A DNA stretch of 64,000 nt from Tachypleus tridentatus (taxonomy: Eukaryota; Arthropoda; Merostomata; Xiphosura; Limulidae). The stretch lies in assembly GCF_004210375.1 (NCBI RefSeq), contig NW_027467782.1, positions 22,795,276 to 22,859,275 on the forward strand, in the 5' to 3' direction. Position 1 is the stretch's first letter, and each line of letters opens with the position of its first letter. Shown piece by piece: positions 1 to 11,309 of this stretch. Under the pieces are notes generated by a model. That model was not told the origin of the DNA, searched no databases, and worked only from the letters and a program-made list of their open reading frames with translations. The translations under genes and the position numbers were made by a program.

Positions 1-2
1 TT

Positions 3-104
3 GGTACTAAAGGCAGGCCTCCTCTTGTCGGTCTTCCTCACTTTGGAGCCCCTCTGAGGATTTATGCCAAGGAAGATCCTGTTAAAATTGATAAGCATGG
101 TTAA
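3..104 (+). CDS. possible C-terminal end of an unrecognised coding exon
   Basis: An open frame enters from the window edge and ends at TAA (102-104), giving 33 residues rich in Gly and Pro (begins GTKGRPPLVG). No family is recognised. It is called only because the frame is open from the first base and its composition is more protein-like than the AT-rich DNA that follows. It could be chance. Confidence 0.2.
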   Translation, partial: GTKGRPPLVGLPHFGAPLRIYAKEDPVKIDKHG

Positions 105-893
105 ATGAGCCATAATATCCTGGAATTCTGTTTTATATATATATTTTTTCATAACATTTTGACAATTCAAATTATCTGCATTATAACAAAATACAATAAG
201 GCCACAAGGAACAAATCTTTTGTTACTCATCCTTTTATTCCTTCTAGAGTGGGTTACAGGGGCACTTTTTTTTTTATTCTGACCAGTCCACTGTTCGATT
301 TGCAACAAAAATCGCTCAATTTTTCATACATGTCAATTCTCTTATAGAAAAAATTGTCATATTCTGCTGCAAATACCATGTACTTCTATTTCTGCGTACT
401 AGTGACATAACTTTTTAAACTAAATATTCAACCAAATACTTCTAGCAAATATACATTTCATGCTGTTAACATATAATATTTTAAAAAATTTTATTCAGTA
501 AAGCCATAAAAAATGTTTATAGGGCAACCAAGACTGGATGCAGATAGCGATGATTCACAAATCTGTATTTCTTGTGGCCTAAGCTTAAGTTTTGTATGGT
601 GAAACAGGTCTGGGACATGTGAGAGAGGACCTGTGTAGTAAGACTAACTAACTACTTCAGCTGACCTTGCATGTCGGCCAGTCTAAATACATGCAAATTG
701 ATTAGTACAAGTTTAAAACTTTTAAAAGACCAACTGTGAGTGGGGAACATTTAACCTTGGTCCTAAGAATGGCTCTATCAAACTGATGGGTAGCAACCAA
801 AGTACCGGTATTCTTTTGCATAGGAAAGAACTATTCATATTTATCATCTTCATTTACAGGTCAAAAGAAATTATGTAAGTAAATACAGGTAAA
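105..893. other. AT-rich intergenic DNA, nothing recognised
   Basis: Runs of A and T with no open frame resembling a known family and no repeat that I could pair with another part of the window. It lies just beyond the stop codon of the minus-strand SAMD3-like gene and so may contain its 3' untranslated region. Confidence 0.4.
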
Positions 894-3800
894 TTAAGCA
901 AGTGCTATTCCAAACCTTTGAATAAATTCAACAGTGTTGGCAATGGACTCTGGGTAGGTGATGTTCAAGTTATAATAAGCTGCTATGGTCAAAGCAACTG
1001 CCATCCGTAGGGTGACATTTTCTGCCAGGATACATCCTTCTACAACTGCATAGCAGTTATTTTCAAATGGATGGTTTCCTACAAAAATATAAAACAACAA
1101 GAGAACATTTTGATGTTCTTGTGAGGCATATTGTCTTGTTAATACTGTTATCAAGTTTTCAGCCCTGATAATTCAGGTCAGACCAAAACCTCATATGGAA
1201 CCCTGCAGCCTGTAGTGTGTAGTTTTCTTTTATATATCTCTCCTGATGTTACAAATAAAACAAAGTACTTAGCAAACTGCCTAACAAGGAAATAATTACA
1301 GCTGCCCTCTTCTATCAGAGGCAGCTATCATATTTTCAGTGACGTCTGTGTGTCTCCCTGTGTGTGTGAGTTGCCCACATTTTTTGCCATGCAGGACTGT
1401 GTAATTTTGACCTTGAATGGTCAAAAATTGAGATCTAGCAATTCACAGGTCTAAACTCTAAATTTACAGAAACATCAAGGAATTCTGAATATTGTATTAT
1501 ATAATCTGCAGTGGTGCCATATATTTTAAACATATCTCAAACTTTAGGCCTTCATTATCATTTTCTTGTTATTTTTAATATATTTAAAGAAAAACATGAC
1601 TAATTGTTCTTAATGAAGGTTTCAGAGTTTCAAAAAACACAATGAAGTCCATTAAATGGAAAAATAGGCATACAATGTGATGCACATAATCCCCCCCAAA
1701 AAAAAATATCCAAGTACAAAAACAGTATGCATGAGTAAGAATATATTAATAAGTATCTTACCTCTGATGACTACATGGGGGTGAGGTAGGTCATCATGTT
1801 GTTCTAAATCAGCAGATGTGATGATATCCTGTTGAAAAAAATTATATAATCCTATTACATGTATTTATAAATTAGTGTCTAATACTGGAAACATACAGCA
1901 GGTCAAGTGACAGCAAAAGTTGATTTGTAATCAGGATTATAATATGAACTTATCTGCAGCGCAGCCCTAATTTGACGGTCACATAAGTGCTTAATTCATT
2001 TGTATAAATTCTGCCAACTTCAGTGATCCATAATACAACATTCAAAATGGCTCATTTTGCTGGGGAAAATCTTCAAGGACTGGCAACATTGGTAAGGTTG
2101 ATGAATATTTTTCTTTAGTGAATATTTTCCTGTTTACAGTATAATCCTGTTTCAAATCTTAGATAAGCGTTTTATGTTAATTATGTTAATGCTGGTTACT
2201 GTCAGTCTACTAAATGTTTGTGAAAAGAGCCTTGGTACTAAGTTAAATTAGGCAGTAGTATTAAAATGTACAGTACTACAGAGAACAGTATTTCCTTAAA
2301 TAGTAGCCCTACCACAGGTCTCTGTTTTTTCAAGCTTATATTTGACATAAATTTGCTAATCCTATTTTCTTATAATTAAACTAGTCAATATTTACAGAAA
2401 TTAGCAAACATCTAAGAAAAATTTACCAAAATCTCTAAAACAGGAAGAGCATCTGGTCACTAGAGCTTGATGTATACAAAGGTATTTTAACTGAAATATG
2501 ATATCATTTTGCAAAATTTGCCAAAAATAAATTGTTCCCATTTTTCACTCATTATAAAAGCTGTAGTGAGAGCCTTACCTCTGCAGTTTTAAAGAGGTCT
2601 TCTTTATCTTCTCCAAAGATCAGAGGAAGCAGCAAGAGGGTGCCATACACCTTGGGACTAACATTTCCAACCACTTCGGCTAGCATTGTCAACTGGGCTG
2701 CTGCTGTTGCCACAGTTACATTTGTTTGTGATTGACAGTACCTCAGCATCTTGTCTGCCCTACTGCTCATCTCATGGTCAAGTCTTTCAAATAAACTGAA
2801 GTCCATAAGGTATTCAAAATGGCTTAGAAAGTATGCTGGCTGTAAAGGAAAGGCCAATTTACTCTCACTGCTAACAAGTGAGCACCTTTGTTAATAAGGT
2901 AGCTGTGACGGGTAGGTGCTGGTCATACTTTGAATCACCCTTGGCGTGTCGGTACTACCACGGTGGTATTCTTCTACAAGCCAGCACCTCTGCTGTTCCT
3001 GGCTTTCCTCAGTCTCCCGTCGGGCAGATCAGGCTGCCACCTGATACAGCCATAGCTATCCTGCTGCAGCACTGAGGCAGATTTTCTCTTAGCACTACCA
3101 GTTGTACCTCCATTTCCTTTTTCTTCCAGCAGCTTCCTGCGGAAAGAGTTGCCTCTGCTACAACGATTCAGGTTGTCAAATCTCTCAGAGAGGCGATTTT
3201 GAGAGTAGCATACCCTTTCCCCACCTGGCCATATCGTGCTATAGAATCCATGAAGGTTCTAGGATGCGTATCCACAATCTTCTTGGCAATAGCATTTAAG
3301 TTAGCTTTCCCAGGTTTGGGATTTACCTTAGCTATTTCTTGGCACAACACTCTTACTGCAGCAAGGAGATCAGTCTTGGCTGGGGTTGTCCCTTTGGCAC
3401 AAGCGTCTTGGACTGCATCAGGCAGCTTTTGCCAAGGGATTTCGAATCTCTCTGCCCAGCTTTGCGCCTCCCGTCTATATCCAGAACCTGAGGTGGTTGG
3501 TGTGATATTGTCCCTTGACAGTGACAATGGTGGGGGTGTGACGCATTGTTCGGCTGGTGAAGCTGCTGCAGCAAGGTTTCTACTTTTTGGAGTCCCAACA
3601 ACTGATGGGATACTTTCGGTGCCTTAAGAAAGTAGATTACAATAGAAAATTACAGTAATATCTAAAGAGAATTAAAGTATTTGAAAAAGCACTTGTACAT
3701 TACCCATCAAACCAAGTTTCACCTGCATTTTTGACAATTAAATGCAAAGTTCTGTTTAGCTGTATTTTTGACAATTAAATACAAATTGTAGTTATAATAT

Positions 3801-4526
3801 TAAAGTAGTATTGACAGTTTCTTGCAAATTCATGCAAGTTAAGTCCCCAACTTGTGCCTCTCATTTTGATGGGTGAGGAAAAAACTCTACACCCCTCTCT
3901 GACATGCAGAAAGGAAGACATATTAGATAAAGGGGTGGGTACAGGATTGGTCTTAAATCTCCTCCCAAGTAAGAGGATTTTTTACGGCTGGAAGGTAAAA
4001 GGGTTGCCTGAATTACTTGAGGGTGGGGGAGATGTATATAATATTGTTATTTCAGTAAAAGAATCCTACTTTAGGGCTAAATTTTTGCCCCTTCCCCTTC
4101 CAAACATGTATACTTTTACATAAAATTTTCCCTGCCCCCCAAAAAAAACTCCTCCATACATATTTAATCACATAAAAAGTTTATTTCCCCACTTTAGTAA
4201 AAAGGGCCCCAAATTTGGAAACACAGAATAAACATTAAAATATTGCCTGCCAAAAAGGATATTTAACTAAAGTTATATGCATTTGTTCATTAAACTTAAA
4301 GAATACCATTTGCTGTGAAGTGGGCTTTCAGTTTGAGGGCCAGTTTTCTGCAGGCAAGCAGGTTTAGTGTCCCTTCAAGATCTTTCTCAGGATCAAGAAA
4401 CTCCAAGTCTTCCAGATTTTCCATCCCAAATTCTTGCAGCTTCTCCTCTAGTGCTACCATCTTGTCTGCTGGAAGATGAAGAGCTGCTACAAGAAAGTTT
4501 TTCACTTCTTCTGACACAGAGGGCAT
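894..4526 (-). CDS. SAMD3-like protein, four exons, frame broken by single-base shifts
   Basis: Minus-strand spliced gene. Exon 1 is 4527-4307: acceptor TTTAG, then ATG at 4526-4524; it encodes a short SAM-like helical domain (begins MPSVSEEVKN) and ends at an ATG|GTATTC donor. Exon 2 is 3622-2579 (acceptor CTTAAG, donor GAG|GTAAGG). Exon 3 is 1828-1762 (acceptor CAACAG, donor AGAG|GTAAG). Exon 4 is 1078-894 and ends in TAA. All junctions keep phase, for example TAE|DIIT and RG|NHPF. Exon 2 carries the region typical of the family (YRREAQSWAERFEIPW, then KANLNAIAKKIVD) and the later motif WPFLYSQ. Inside exon 2 the homologous frame jumps at least four times near 3205, 3020, 2905 and 2840, always by one base, mostly in runs of A, G, C or T. 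These proteins are widespread in fish and invertebrates, often in many copies, and are probably transposon-linked. No biochemical role is known to me. The introns (684, 750 and 683 bp) hold nothing recognised. Confidence 0.72.
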
Positions 4527-4527
4527 C

Positions 4528-6419
4528 CTAAAGTCAAAGGACAACTAAATTAACATCTGATTAGACACAGTGCATATAAATAATGACACCTGTACTATTT
4601 TTTTGTCCAAAATAAAAGCTTAGAGATGGCAAATAAGTCCCCAGGCTAGACCAGAAGCGGATCCATGGGGGGGGGGCAGAGGGGCTAGGATCCCCTTTCT
4701 TGGCTGCAGCAATTTTTTTCGGTTTCAAACCAATTTTGCCACCTGGACTCCTTTCTTGTTGGCACCTGAGGACCTTTCAATTTAGGATGTCTTATTGGTC
4801 ATCATAGATTGGATCCCCCTTTACAAAAATCTTGGATCTGTTTCTTAAGATGGATGGACAGACAGAGGCTCACTATCTCCAACTTTCAGGCAGGGGACTG
4901 AAAAAACACCCAGTGCTAATGTACTACAAAAACAGGGTTTTAATGAAGGCTTACTAATAATTTTTTAGAAATCTTGTTTGCAATTGAATATAATGTAGAG
5001 GTTGTATTTAATTTTAATGAAATTGGAGGGTGGGGGTCAGCTTATACATGGAATACCAGTACAAGTTACAAAGCATAGGGGATGGGGGGATAGGGGGTGG
5101 ATTCGTAACAACTGCCAAAAATATGTCAAATCTGCAGTATGTGCTTGTCCGCACTAAAAAATAAATGTGCCTGGCTTCATGAGCAATGCTGTTCATGTGC
5201 CATTTACATCACACACTGTCAAAAGTGACTGGATTCATGAATGCAAAATGCAACTAAACTCAACTGAAAGGTGCATCCAGCTCAAAGTTGCATTTGCCTA
5301 TCTTCACTCAACAGAAAATGTGCCTGGCTTCACATGCAGATGCTGCTTATGTGCCACTAGCTTCACTTACTGTCTAGTGTGACTGGCTTAATGCAATATG
5401 CTTGTGTACAATATTACAAATGCTGAAATTTGGGCCTGTCCTCTAAAAATTCTGTAAGAGCAGACTAAGGGAGGTAGGCCAGGTGATTCAATGCACAAAG
5501 GAATTATTAACAGTATATATTACCAGGACCAGGGACTCAAAAGACCAAAGAAGGGCACTGAATTAGAACTTGCGTGCTTGTGGCCAGTACTTATTGTATA
5601 CACCGTATGCTTCACTTGTCATGACTGTGTATTATAGAAAAAATAAAAAATAATTCTCCCCAAACCACTTGTTAGAAACCAGTAAGTTCATGTTGATTGT
5701 ATTAGATGTAGGATGCTTTGGTACAACTGGGATAGCTCATGGGGTACCCAAAAACTTGGTGGTGGTGGGTAAATGGAGGGGTCCTAGCTTCTCAACCAAA
5801 ATATCATGGGTAGCAGGAAGGTTAATACTTTTTATCTGATCATGTTATTATAGACCTAACACTGTACAGAACACAAAATAATTATTTCCATCCCCTGCTA
5901 ACTGGGTAGGCCTTGAACAGGCAAAATTCTTTGCCTGTTAAACAAAATTTCCACTTTATATTATAAACAGTCTTGTTCTTATTGGGTTCCATGAACAATT
6001 TATCTATTAAAAAGTGGTTTGGTGCCTCAGGAAATACCACTTCCAACCAAATTTGCCTGAAATTCTGATTCTCTACATCAGTATTTTACACCATGCTGCA
6101 CCACCTTAAAATGAACAAAAAGTACCCAGATGGCACCTTAAGGATGAAGTGGGCTAGGCTGAGAACAGGGGTTATTCTAGGTTTTATAACTTGGGGCCCT
6201 TTCTTACTGATGTGGGAATTATTTAACGTGGTTTAATAGGAATGGGGGAAATTATGTTGTTGCAGAGGGGAATTTTGTACAAATAACAAAAAAATTGCCA
6301 GGGGGAAGAAATTCGGCCCTATAAAGGGTCTAGAATAATCCCTGGAGAACAAGGGAGACCAATATGAATATAGGCCTCATTGGAAGAATTCATGTCTTTG
6401 ACATCCAAAAGAACACGTA
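4528..6419. other. spacer or intron between the SAMD3-like and tnp2-like parts
   Basis: No gene is recognised. A good splice donor (CAG|GTACGT, intron beginning at 6420 on the minus strand) and a good acceptor (ending at 4528) bracket this stretch, so it may be one 1.9-kb intron joining the transposase transcript to the SAM exons. The TAA just before the donor would end the first protein, so the two products would be separate. The stretch contains a G-rich run near 4666 and the direct repeat listed separately. Confidence 0.4.
5163..5386. repeat. imperfect direct repeat, two units of about 70 bp
   Basis: Unit 1 is 5163-5232 and unit 2 is 5316-5386. Both begin AAATGTGCCTGGCTTCA and end GTGACTGG, with matching internal blocks (GCTG-TTATGTGCCA and CACTGTC-like). 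The spacer is about 83 bp. It is probably an old local duplication; no coding role is seen. Confidence 0.6.
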
Positions 6420-6420
6420 C

Positions 6421-9125
6421 CTGGATGACCTTAGTTATCCACCACAGCGTGTTTCAGAACAGCAAATACACTGGCACCAAATCTGTATAGCTCCAGGGGC
6501 CAGTAATCCAGTAGTTGGCTAAAAGGAACACATGTTGTTTTGAATTTTCAGATTCAAAAATTTTAAGCAATCCAGATTCAGTTCTTTGTGTATCCTTATT
6601 CTGAACAACAAAATAAATATCAGTATCCTTACTGAGAAGAACCATGGTGATTTCACCACAAACAAGGTGATTATCAGCATCTTTGGACAAAAACACTACT
6701 TGTCCTTTATGGTAGTGGACACCATGCACCACCATACTCTGGCAAACTACAGTACTTGAACTATTTCTCAAGTGAGGGAATTTGTCAACAGCCTTCTGGA
6801 TGTACTCTCCATACAAATCTGCATGGAATGCTAATGCTGAGTTGTATGACACCGGTGGTCGAAACAATGATCCAGAACTATACAATGCTTGCAACAACTG
6901 ATGTTTTTCTGCTAAGGACTTTGTTACATGTATATAATTTTGAGCTGAACGTGCACTCCTCTTGAAATAAGAGTGTTTACTCTCAAATCGTAATGTCCAC
7001 AATCGAATCAGGGGTCCACATTTCAATGTAAGCTCAGGATAGTGAGTCAGAAAATGGTGTTTTGCTCTTAAGTTAATGTTTGGAAAACGTTTCATTCTTT
7101 TTACAATATATTCTTTTATCAAGTCCAACATTATGGCAACCTGATCCTCAGATATCACTGGGGCACATATAAGTTCAACAATCTGTCTTAGCAATAACAG
7201 CAACTGCCACACTTCATTATTATGGTCATCAATTTTTCCATGTATTAGCAGTGGAAAAAATCGGAGCAAAACCCAGACCTGAACTGCATGCCCACTAACT
7301 GTCTTAGAGCTCAAAGTAAATGGGGGTTTGTCATTTGCATCAGATCCTTTGAATTTATAAGTCTGAATCTTTTTGTTCAGGTAATCATAATCAAACCACT
7401 CTGCTCGTACCAAGTAATTAAGAATCAAGTGTAGATCTTCCTTGACAATCCCTTCAAACAGGTCATGCCCAAGGCAAGGTGGGAGACCAGGGTTTGTAAC
7501 GTGAAAATGTTGCAATTTGTTCAATACTGAATCAAATTTAACCCCACTGTGATGCACCAGACCATTTGTACATACTTCTGATACTGAGCTATTGTAATTT
7601 TCTTGAGTTCTTAAATCAAAGTCCCAAGGAAAAATATTTCCACCTTCAAGGTCATCTTTGGATATCAAACAGTATCTACAATTGTGAGAAACAGAACTGA
7701 AGTTTTCAACAAAACCACCTATCATATGACTACCTAAATTGTCCCCTAGAACAAAGGCAACAGACCCTTTGCAGTTCCCAAATCTGCCTAAGTCTACACC
7801 ATTTGCTTCCAGATCAAGCAAATCTGTCATGATAGGAGTCAGAATCTTTTCCTGACCATGTGTCTTAAAGTCCTCTTCCCTACAGAGCAACAATAGCTGC
7901 TGTACATCTATTAAAGTCCTGAGAGCAGGATGCAGATTACCAATGGTATAGTAAATGGCCAAAATTTTGTGTTTTTTCTTTGCTGACCCAAGTGGATTCA
8001 CTATTTCAAATGAATCTTGATACAAGAGTAGCTTTAAAGCATCAGGATTTTCTTGAAAGAAAACATTTTCATTGCACACTTTACCATCTGTAAAGTCTGT
8101 TAGCACTCCTGAATCTCCATTATTTTCAGATTTTTCAAAGTAGTGACTGATTTTTCATCTCGAGATAGGGCCTGAAGTGAATCTTTTAAAGGCACATAGT
8201 AGCACAATGCCTTTGTATCATCTTTTTTTGTGTTTAGGCTCTGGATGTGGAAGTGGTTCAACATAATCAAATTTTTCCTTGTAATACTTTTTCTGTAATA
8301 TTTTGACCTTAAAGTGTCATGTACTGCTTTCAGGTTGTCATGTTCGTACTAGTGTATAATTTCCTGAATACAATCAGCAGAAAGAGTTGTTTTTTCTAGC
8401 TTTGCCTTCAATTGATGTTTTTGGAATTTCGCTTGCTCATTATGGAGGGAGCTGAATTCATCCACAATAACCTGAATAGTGTTCACTGGTACGTGGTGTT
8501 TTGTCTGTATTGATAAGAGAAATGTAGCTAATTTTGTTGTCAAGGCACTTTCTATTTCTCGGTCTGATAAGAAATTATTTTCATCCTCATCACTATGGCA
8601 AATTTCAGTACATGGTTCTTCATCATTGCCTGTATTATTGTTTTCATTAGTCTGGTTCTCTAAATTTCTATCATGACCATCATGATCACCAATGGAGAGG
8701 ATGGCTACATGCAGGTGATGAACTGAGGTGTCCTTGTGATATCTGCTCAAGTGAGAACTGAAACTTGACACAACCTCAAATCGCTTATCACATTGTTGGA
8801 AGGGACATGCAATTTTAATACCATCCTTTATATGTCCCTTCAAATGAGCAATAAAAGGTTTCAAACCCAAATATTTTGCTAAGCAATGCCTTATCTCACA
8901 TTGCAGCTGTATACTATCAGAGTCAACATACTGTTTTGAATATTCTCCCTTATGCTGCCTTGAAATATGTGATTTAAGAGAAGGAAATGTTGGCAAGTTT
9001 TCACCACAAACAGTCACTGGACAAGGTATAGTAGGATTTGGTAAAGCTGCATGGAATGAGTTATAATGACTGCCATACGTTCGCAGAGAAGATGTTCTAA
9101 AGTGACAAATAGTACAGCGATACAT
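6421..9125 (-). pseudogene. C2H2 zinc-finger / tnp2-like (CACTA/EnSpm-type) transposase gene with stops and frameshifts
   Basis: The first part, 9125-8349, has four C2H2 fingers (Cys/His at residues 4/7/20/25, 35/40/53/58, 76/81/94/98 and 107/112/125/130), then an acidic linker and a helical segment. It ends at a TAG after CIQEIIH, where homologous sequence continues (YEHDNLKAVHD). One-base shifts follow near 8300, 8225 and 8150, each in an A run. The long frame 8106-6454 (about 550 aa) is the transposase-like core: IVNPLGSAKKKHK, then YYTIGNLHPALR, then VLGDNLGSHMIGGF with Asp122, a CRYC cluster, and GHDLFEGIVKEDL. This arrangement matches animal proteins related to the tnp2 transposase family. 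A further shift near 6475 moves the frame to FAVLKHAVVDN and a TAA. The gene lies directly upstream of the SAMD3-like gene on the same strand and may be part of the same element. Because the shifts fall in homopolymers, some may be assembly errors; the TAG is a substitution. Confidence 0.7.
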
Positions 9126-10440
9126 TTTGAGTTTCAGTTAAACTCTAACAAACAAGACCAGAATAGTGAAAAAAAATTGATATAGGAAATGAACTAAGCA
9201 GCAGGGCATGGTGAGATCTCCAAGATTAAGTGGATAAGTGATGGGGGGGGTATGGCACAGGAATTAAAAATCTTGGCTTTAACCAACACGCCAGGCCTTG
9301 TCTGTTGAAAGAACTTGCGAAACAACTGATCAACTCCTGCTCACTTTCACTTACTTTTGGAGAAGCAATTCAAAATTCTTACATAACTGTTAATTACAGA
9401 AGGAATCACCTGCTAAAATGCACCAAACTGGGATTAATCATGTAAACCACTCAGGACCAAAAATGTGCCATGTTATATGATTCGCTCAAAGTTGGCCCAA
9501 AATTTTAACATAATCTCTTTATAATTTTGGAATACTCTAAACATCAGTAAAATTCTTGCCCTATATCTTCATGCCCAGCAGCCAGACTGATCATGCCATG
9601 TACTTGCTGTAAAACCCTAATATTAGCGAGCCTTTTACTTAGGCAAATTTGGTGACTGGAATATTGTTGCTAAATTAACTGGATGGTAATTTATCTAGCT
9701 AAACATACTGAAGAGTGCAATTTCATAAAAATGCTATGGCAGTTTTTAAAGAAAAACGTGAAGTTCAGCCTACCTACGATCTTTAGGCCTAGCTTCCATG
9801 CATGACTGAATCTAAGAATATGCTCTCACAAGGTAACCAGACGACCAGATCTGAAGAATCTACACTACTAGGACTTAGCCTATACCTATTATAGTATAAG
9901 GTTCATCAGATCATCAATCAGGAACCGTTTCTCATCAAACGGTACCCAGGTACCACACTTTCCCAAATACCTGATACGAATTGACCAGGCCTGACGTTAG
10001 ATCGCTAGAAAGCTACAATTTTAGGCAACGCAATAGGCCTAGAATATAGTTTGTCATGAAGTAGACATTGGGCTTCACGTTAGTAGATTTATCTATGTAC
10101 CAGTAATATCAATGGTTATGAACCAAATAAAATACAAACCTGCCTCCTGGAAATGCACAACACAAAGTTAATTTAAATTAAACTGAATCTGGATTGCGTA
10201 GGTCTAAACAAGGGGTAAATAAACTGATGAGGTGTAGAACGAAAGTTGACTGCTAGACTCTATTCGGAACAAACTGCATCCAGCACTGCGTCAGCAGAGT
10301 CCGGCTATAGCTGATAAACACGCGCGTACGCGCATCTAGCCCCGCGCTAGCTACTTTGCAATGCCATGTTCTTTGCGCCATGGGCTTGAAAGGCGGTGCC
10401 TGAGCGGGCCGCAGTGTTGATTACGTTGGTTAGCAGCGTG
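9126..10440. other. upstream region of the zinc-finger/transposase gene
   Basis: No coding match. The first 1.1 kb is ordinary AT-rich DNA. Near 10,318-10,430 the base composition turns GC- and CpG-rich (ACGCGCGTACGCGC and nearby). That could be a promoter or the terminus of the transposon, but I could not identify a terminal inverted repeat pairing it with sequence beyond 894. Confidence 0.35.
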
Positions 10441-10700
10441 ATTTCACGATGCTTACCAGCGTAGATCAGTAAACATGCGTAAGTTCCGTAAAATAACGAG
10501 GCATTTCTTTGTTATAAAACGGTTATTTTTACAGTGTATTAAAACCCAAATCAATCGAGTCAATAACCTTATCCGGCGTCTAATTAACGAACAAAAAAAT
10601 TGGTCGGAGTTATGTGCGTCATAAGACAATTCATACATTCTGGAGAAAGTTCAAGAGCATAAGTAACGACAGTTCAACTAACAGCATTGCCAACTTAAAA
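10441..10700 (+). mobile_element. Jockey-like LINE fragment (linker before RT), inverted relative to its neighbour
   Basis: Read on the plus strand with small frame shifts, this encodes KTQINRVNNL, RLINEQ, NWSELCAS and FWRKFKS. These match the segment between endonuclease and reverse transcriptase in the Jockey-like copy at 24.6-24.75 kb (KTQINRVTNL, INEQRDQNWSEFCAS). The adjoining 10,701-11,086 encodes the immediately preceding part of the same protein on the minus strand, so the 260-bp block appears to have been flipped in place. Confidence 0.6.
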
Positions 10701-11086
10701 CTCGACTGTCTGTACTGTTTGGTCTCTACTTTTCATGTGGAGTCGCCTGAGTTTCCTGCGTTCTTTAATAAGATTATGTATTTCTGGCGTCAATGTCCAG
10801 TTTTGCTTGGGAGTATTCTTTTGTCTAGAGGGCATGACTGTATCCACGGCTTTTGAAATAGCATTCGTGACGTCGTTAACATACTTGTATACTTTGTTTG
10901 TTTGTAACGCTTGTAATTTCGTCTGGTGAGAGTGTGGTTAGGGTGTTATTGAAGGTTATCCAGTCAGTTTTTGTATAATTATAGACCTGTGGGAGATCTG
11001 TTGGTAAATCCTGTTTGTTTTACGAGATTTTGAAAAAACTGGAAAAGGGTCAAGGTGAACCTTGAAATTCCGTGTATAAGGTAAAA
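10701..11086 (-). mobile_element. Jockey-like LINE B, endonuclease C-terminal part (left of the hAT insertion)
   Basis: Minus-strand translation gives RNFKVHLD, then a Gln/Thr-rich stretch, NDVTNAISKAVDTVMPS, then LTPEIHNLIKERRKLRRL. This is the end of the AP endonuclease and the start of the linker, as in copies A, C and D. It is the left half of a copy split by the hAT element; the right half is 14,043-14,215. Confidence 0.6.
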
Positions 11087-11309
11087 CAGTGATGGCGAAC
11101 CTTTTAGAGATTGCGTGCCTCAATTGTGACCCAAAATAATTTTGTCTATCCGAACGTGCCAGGATTTTCATTAAAATGACAGTTACTTTCCAATAAAATC
11201 CGACTTTTTGATGAGTATCTTTATTTTAAAAAAAGTCAAATTACAAAAGTTTCAATGAAACTAATAAATAGCCTTGACTTAAAATTTGTATATTTTGTCT
11301 TGAATTTTA

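Noticed and set aside
10318-10430. CpG-rich patch as a promoter
   Set aside because: Composition alone; no core promoter element or transcript start can be supported. It is mentioned only in the region description.
10441-11086. LINE twin-priming (5' inversion)
   Set aside because: In twin-priming the 5' ends of the two segments meet at the junction; here the 3' side of one meets the 3' side of the other.
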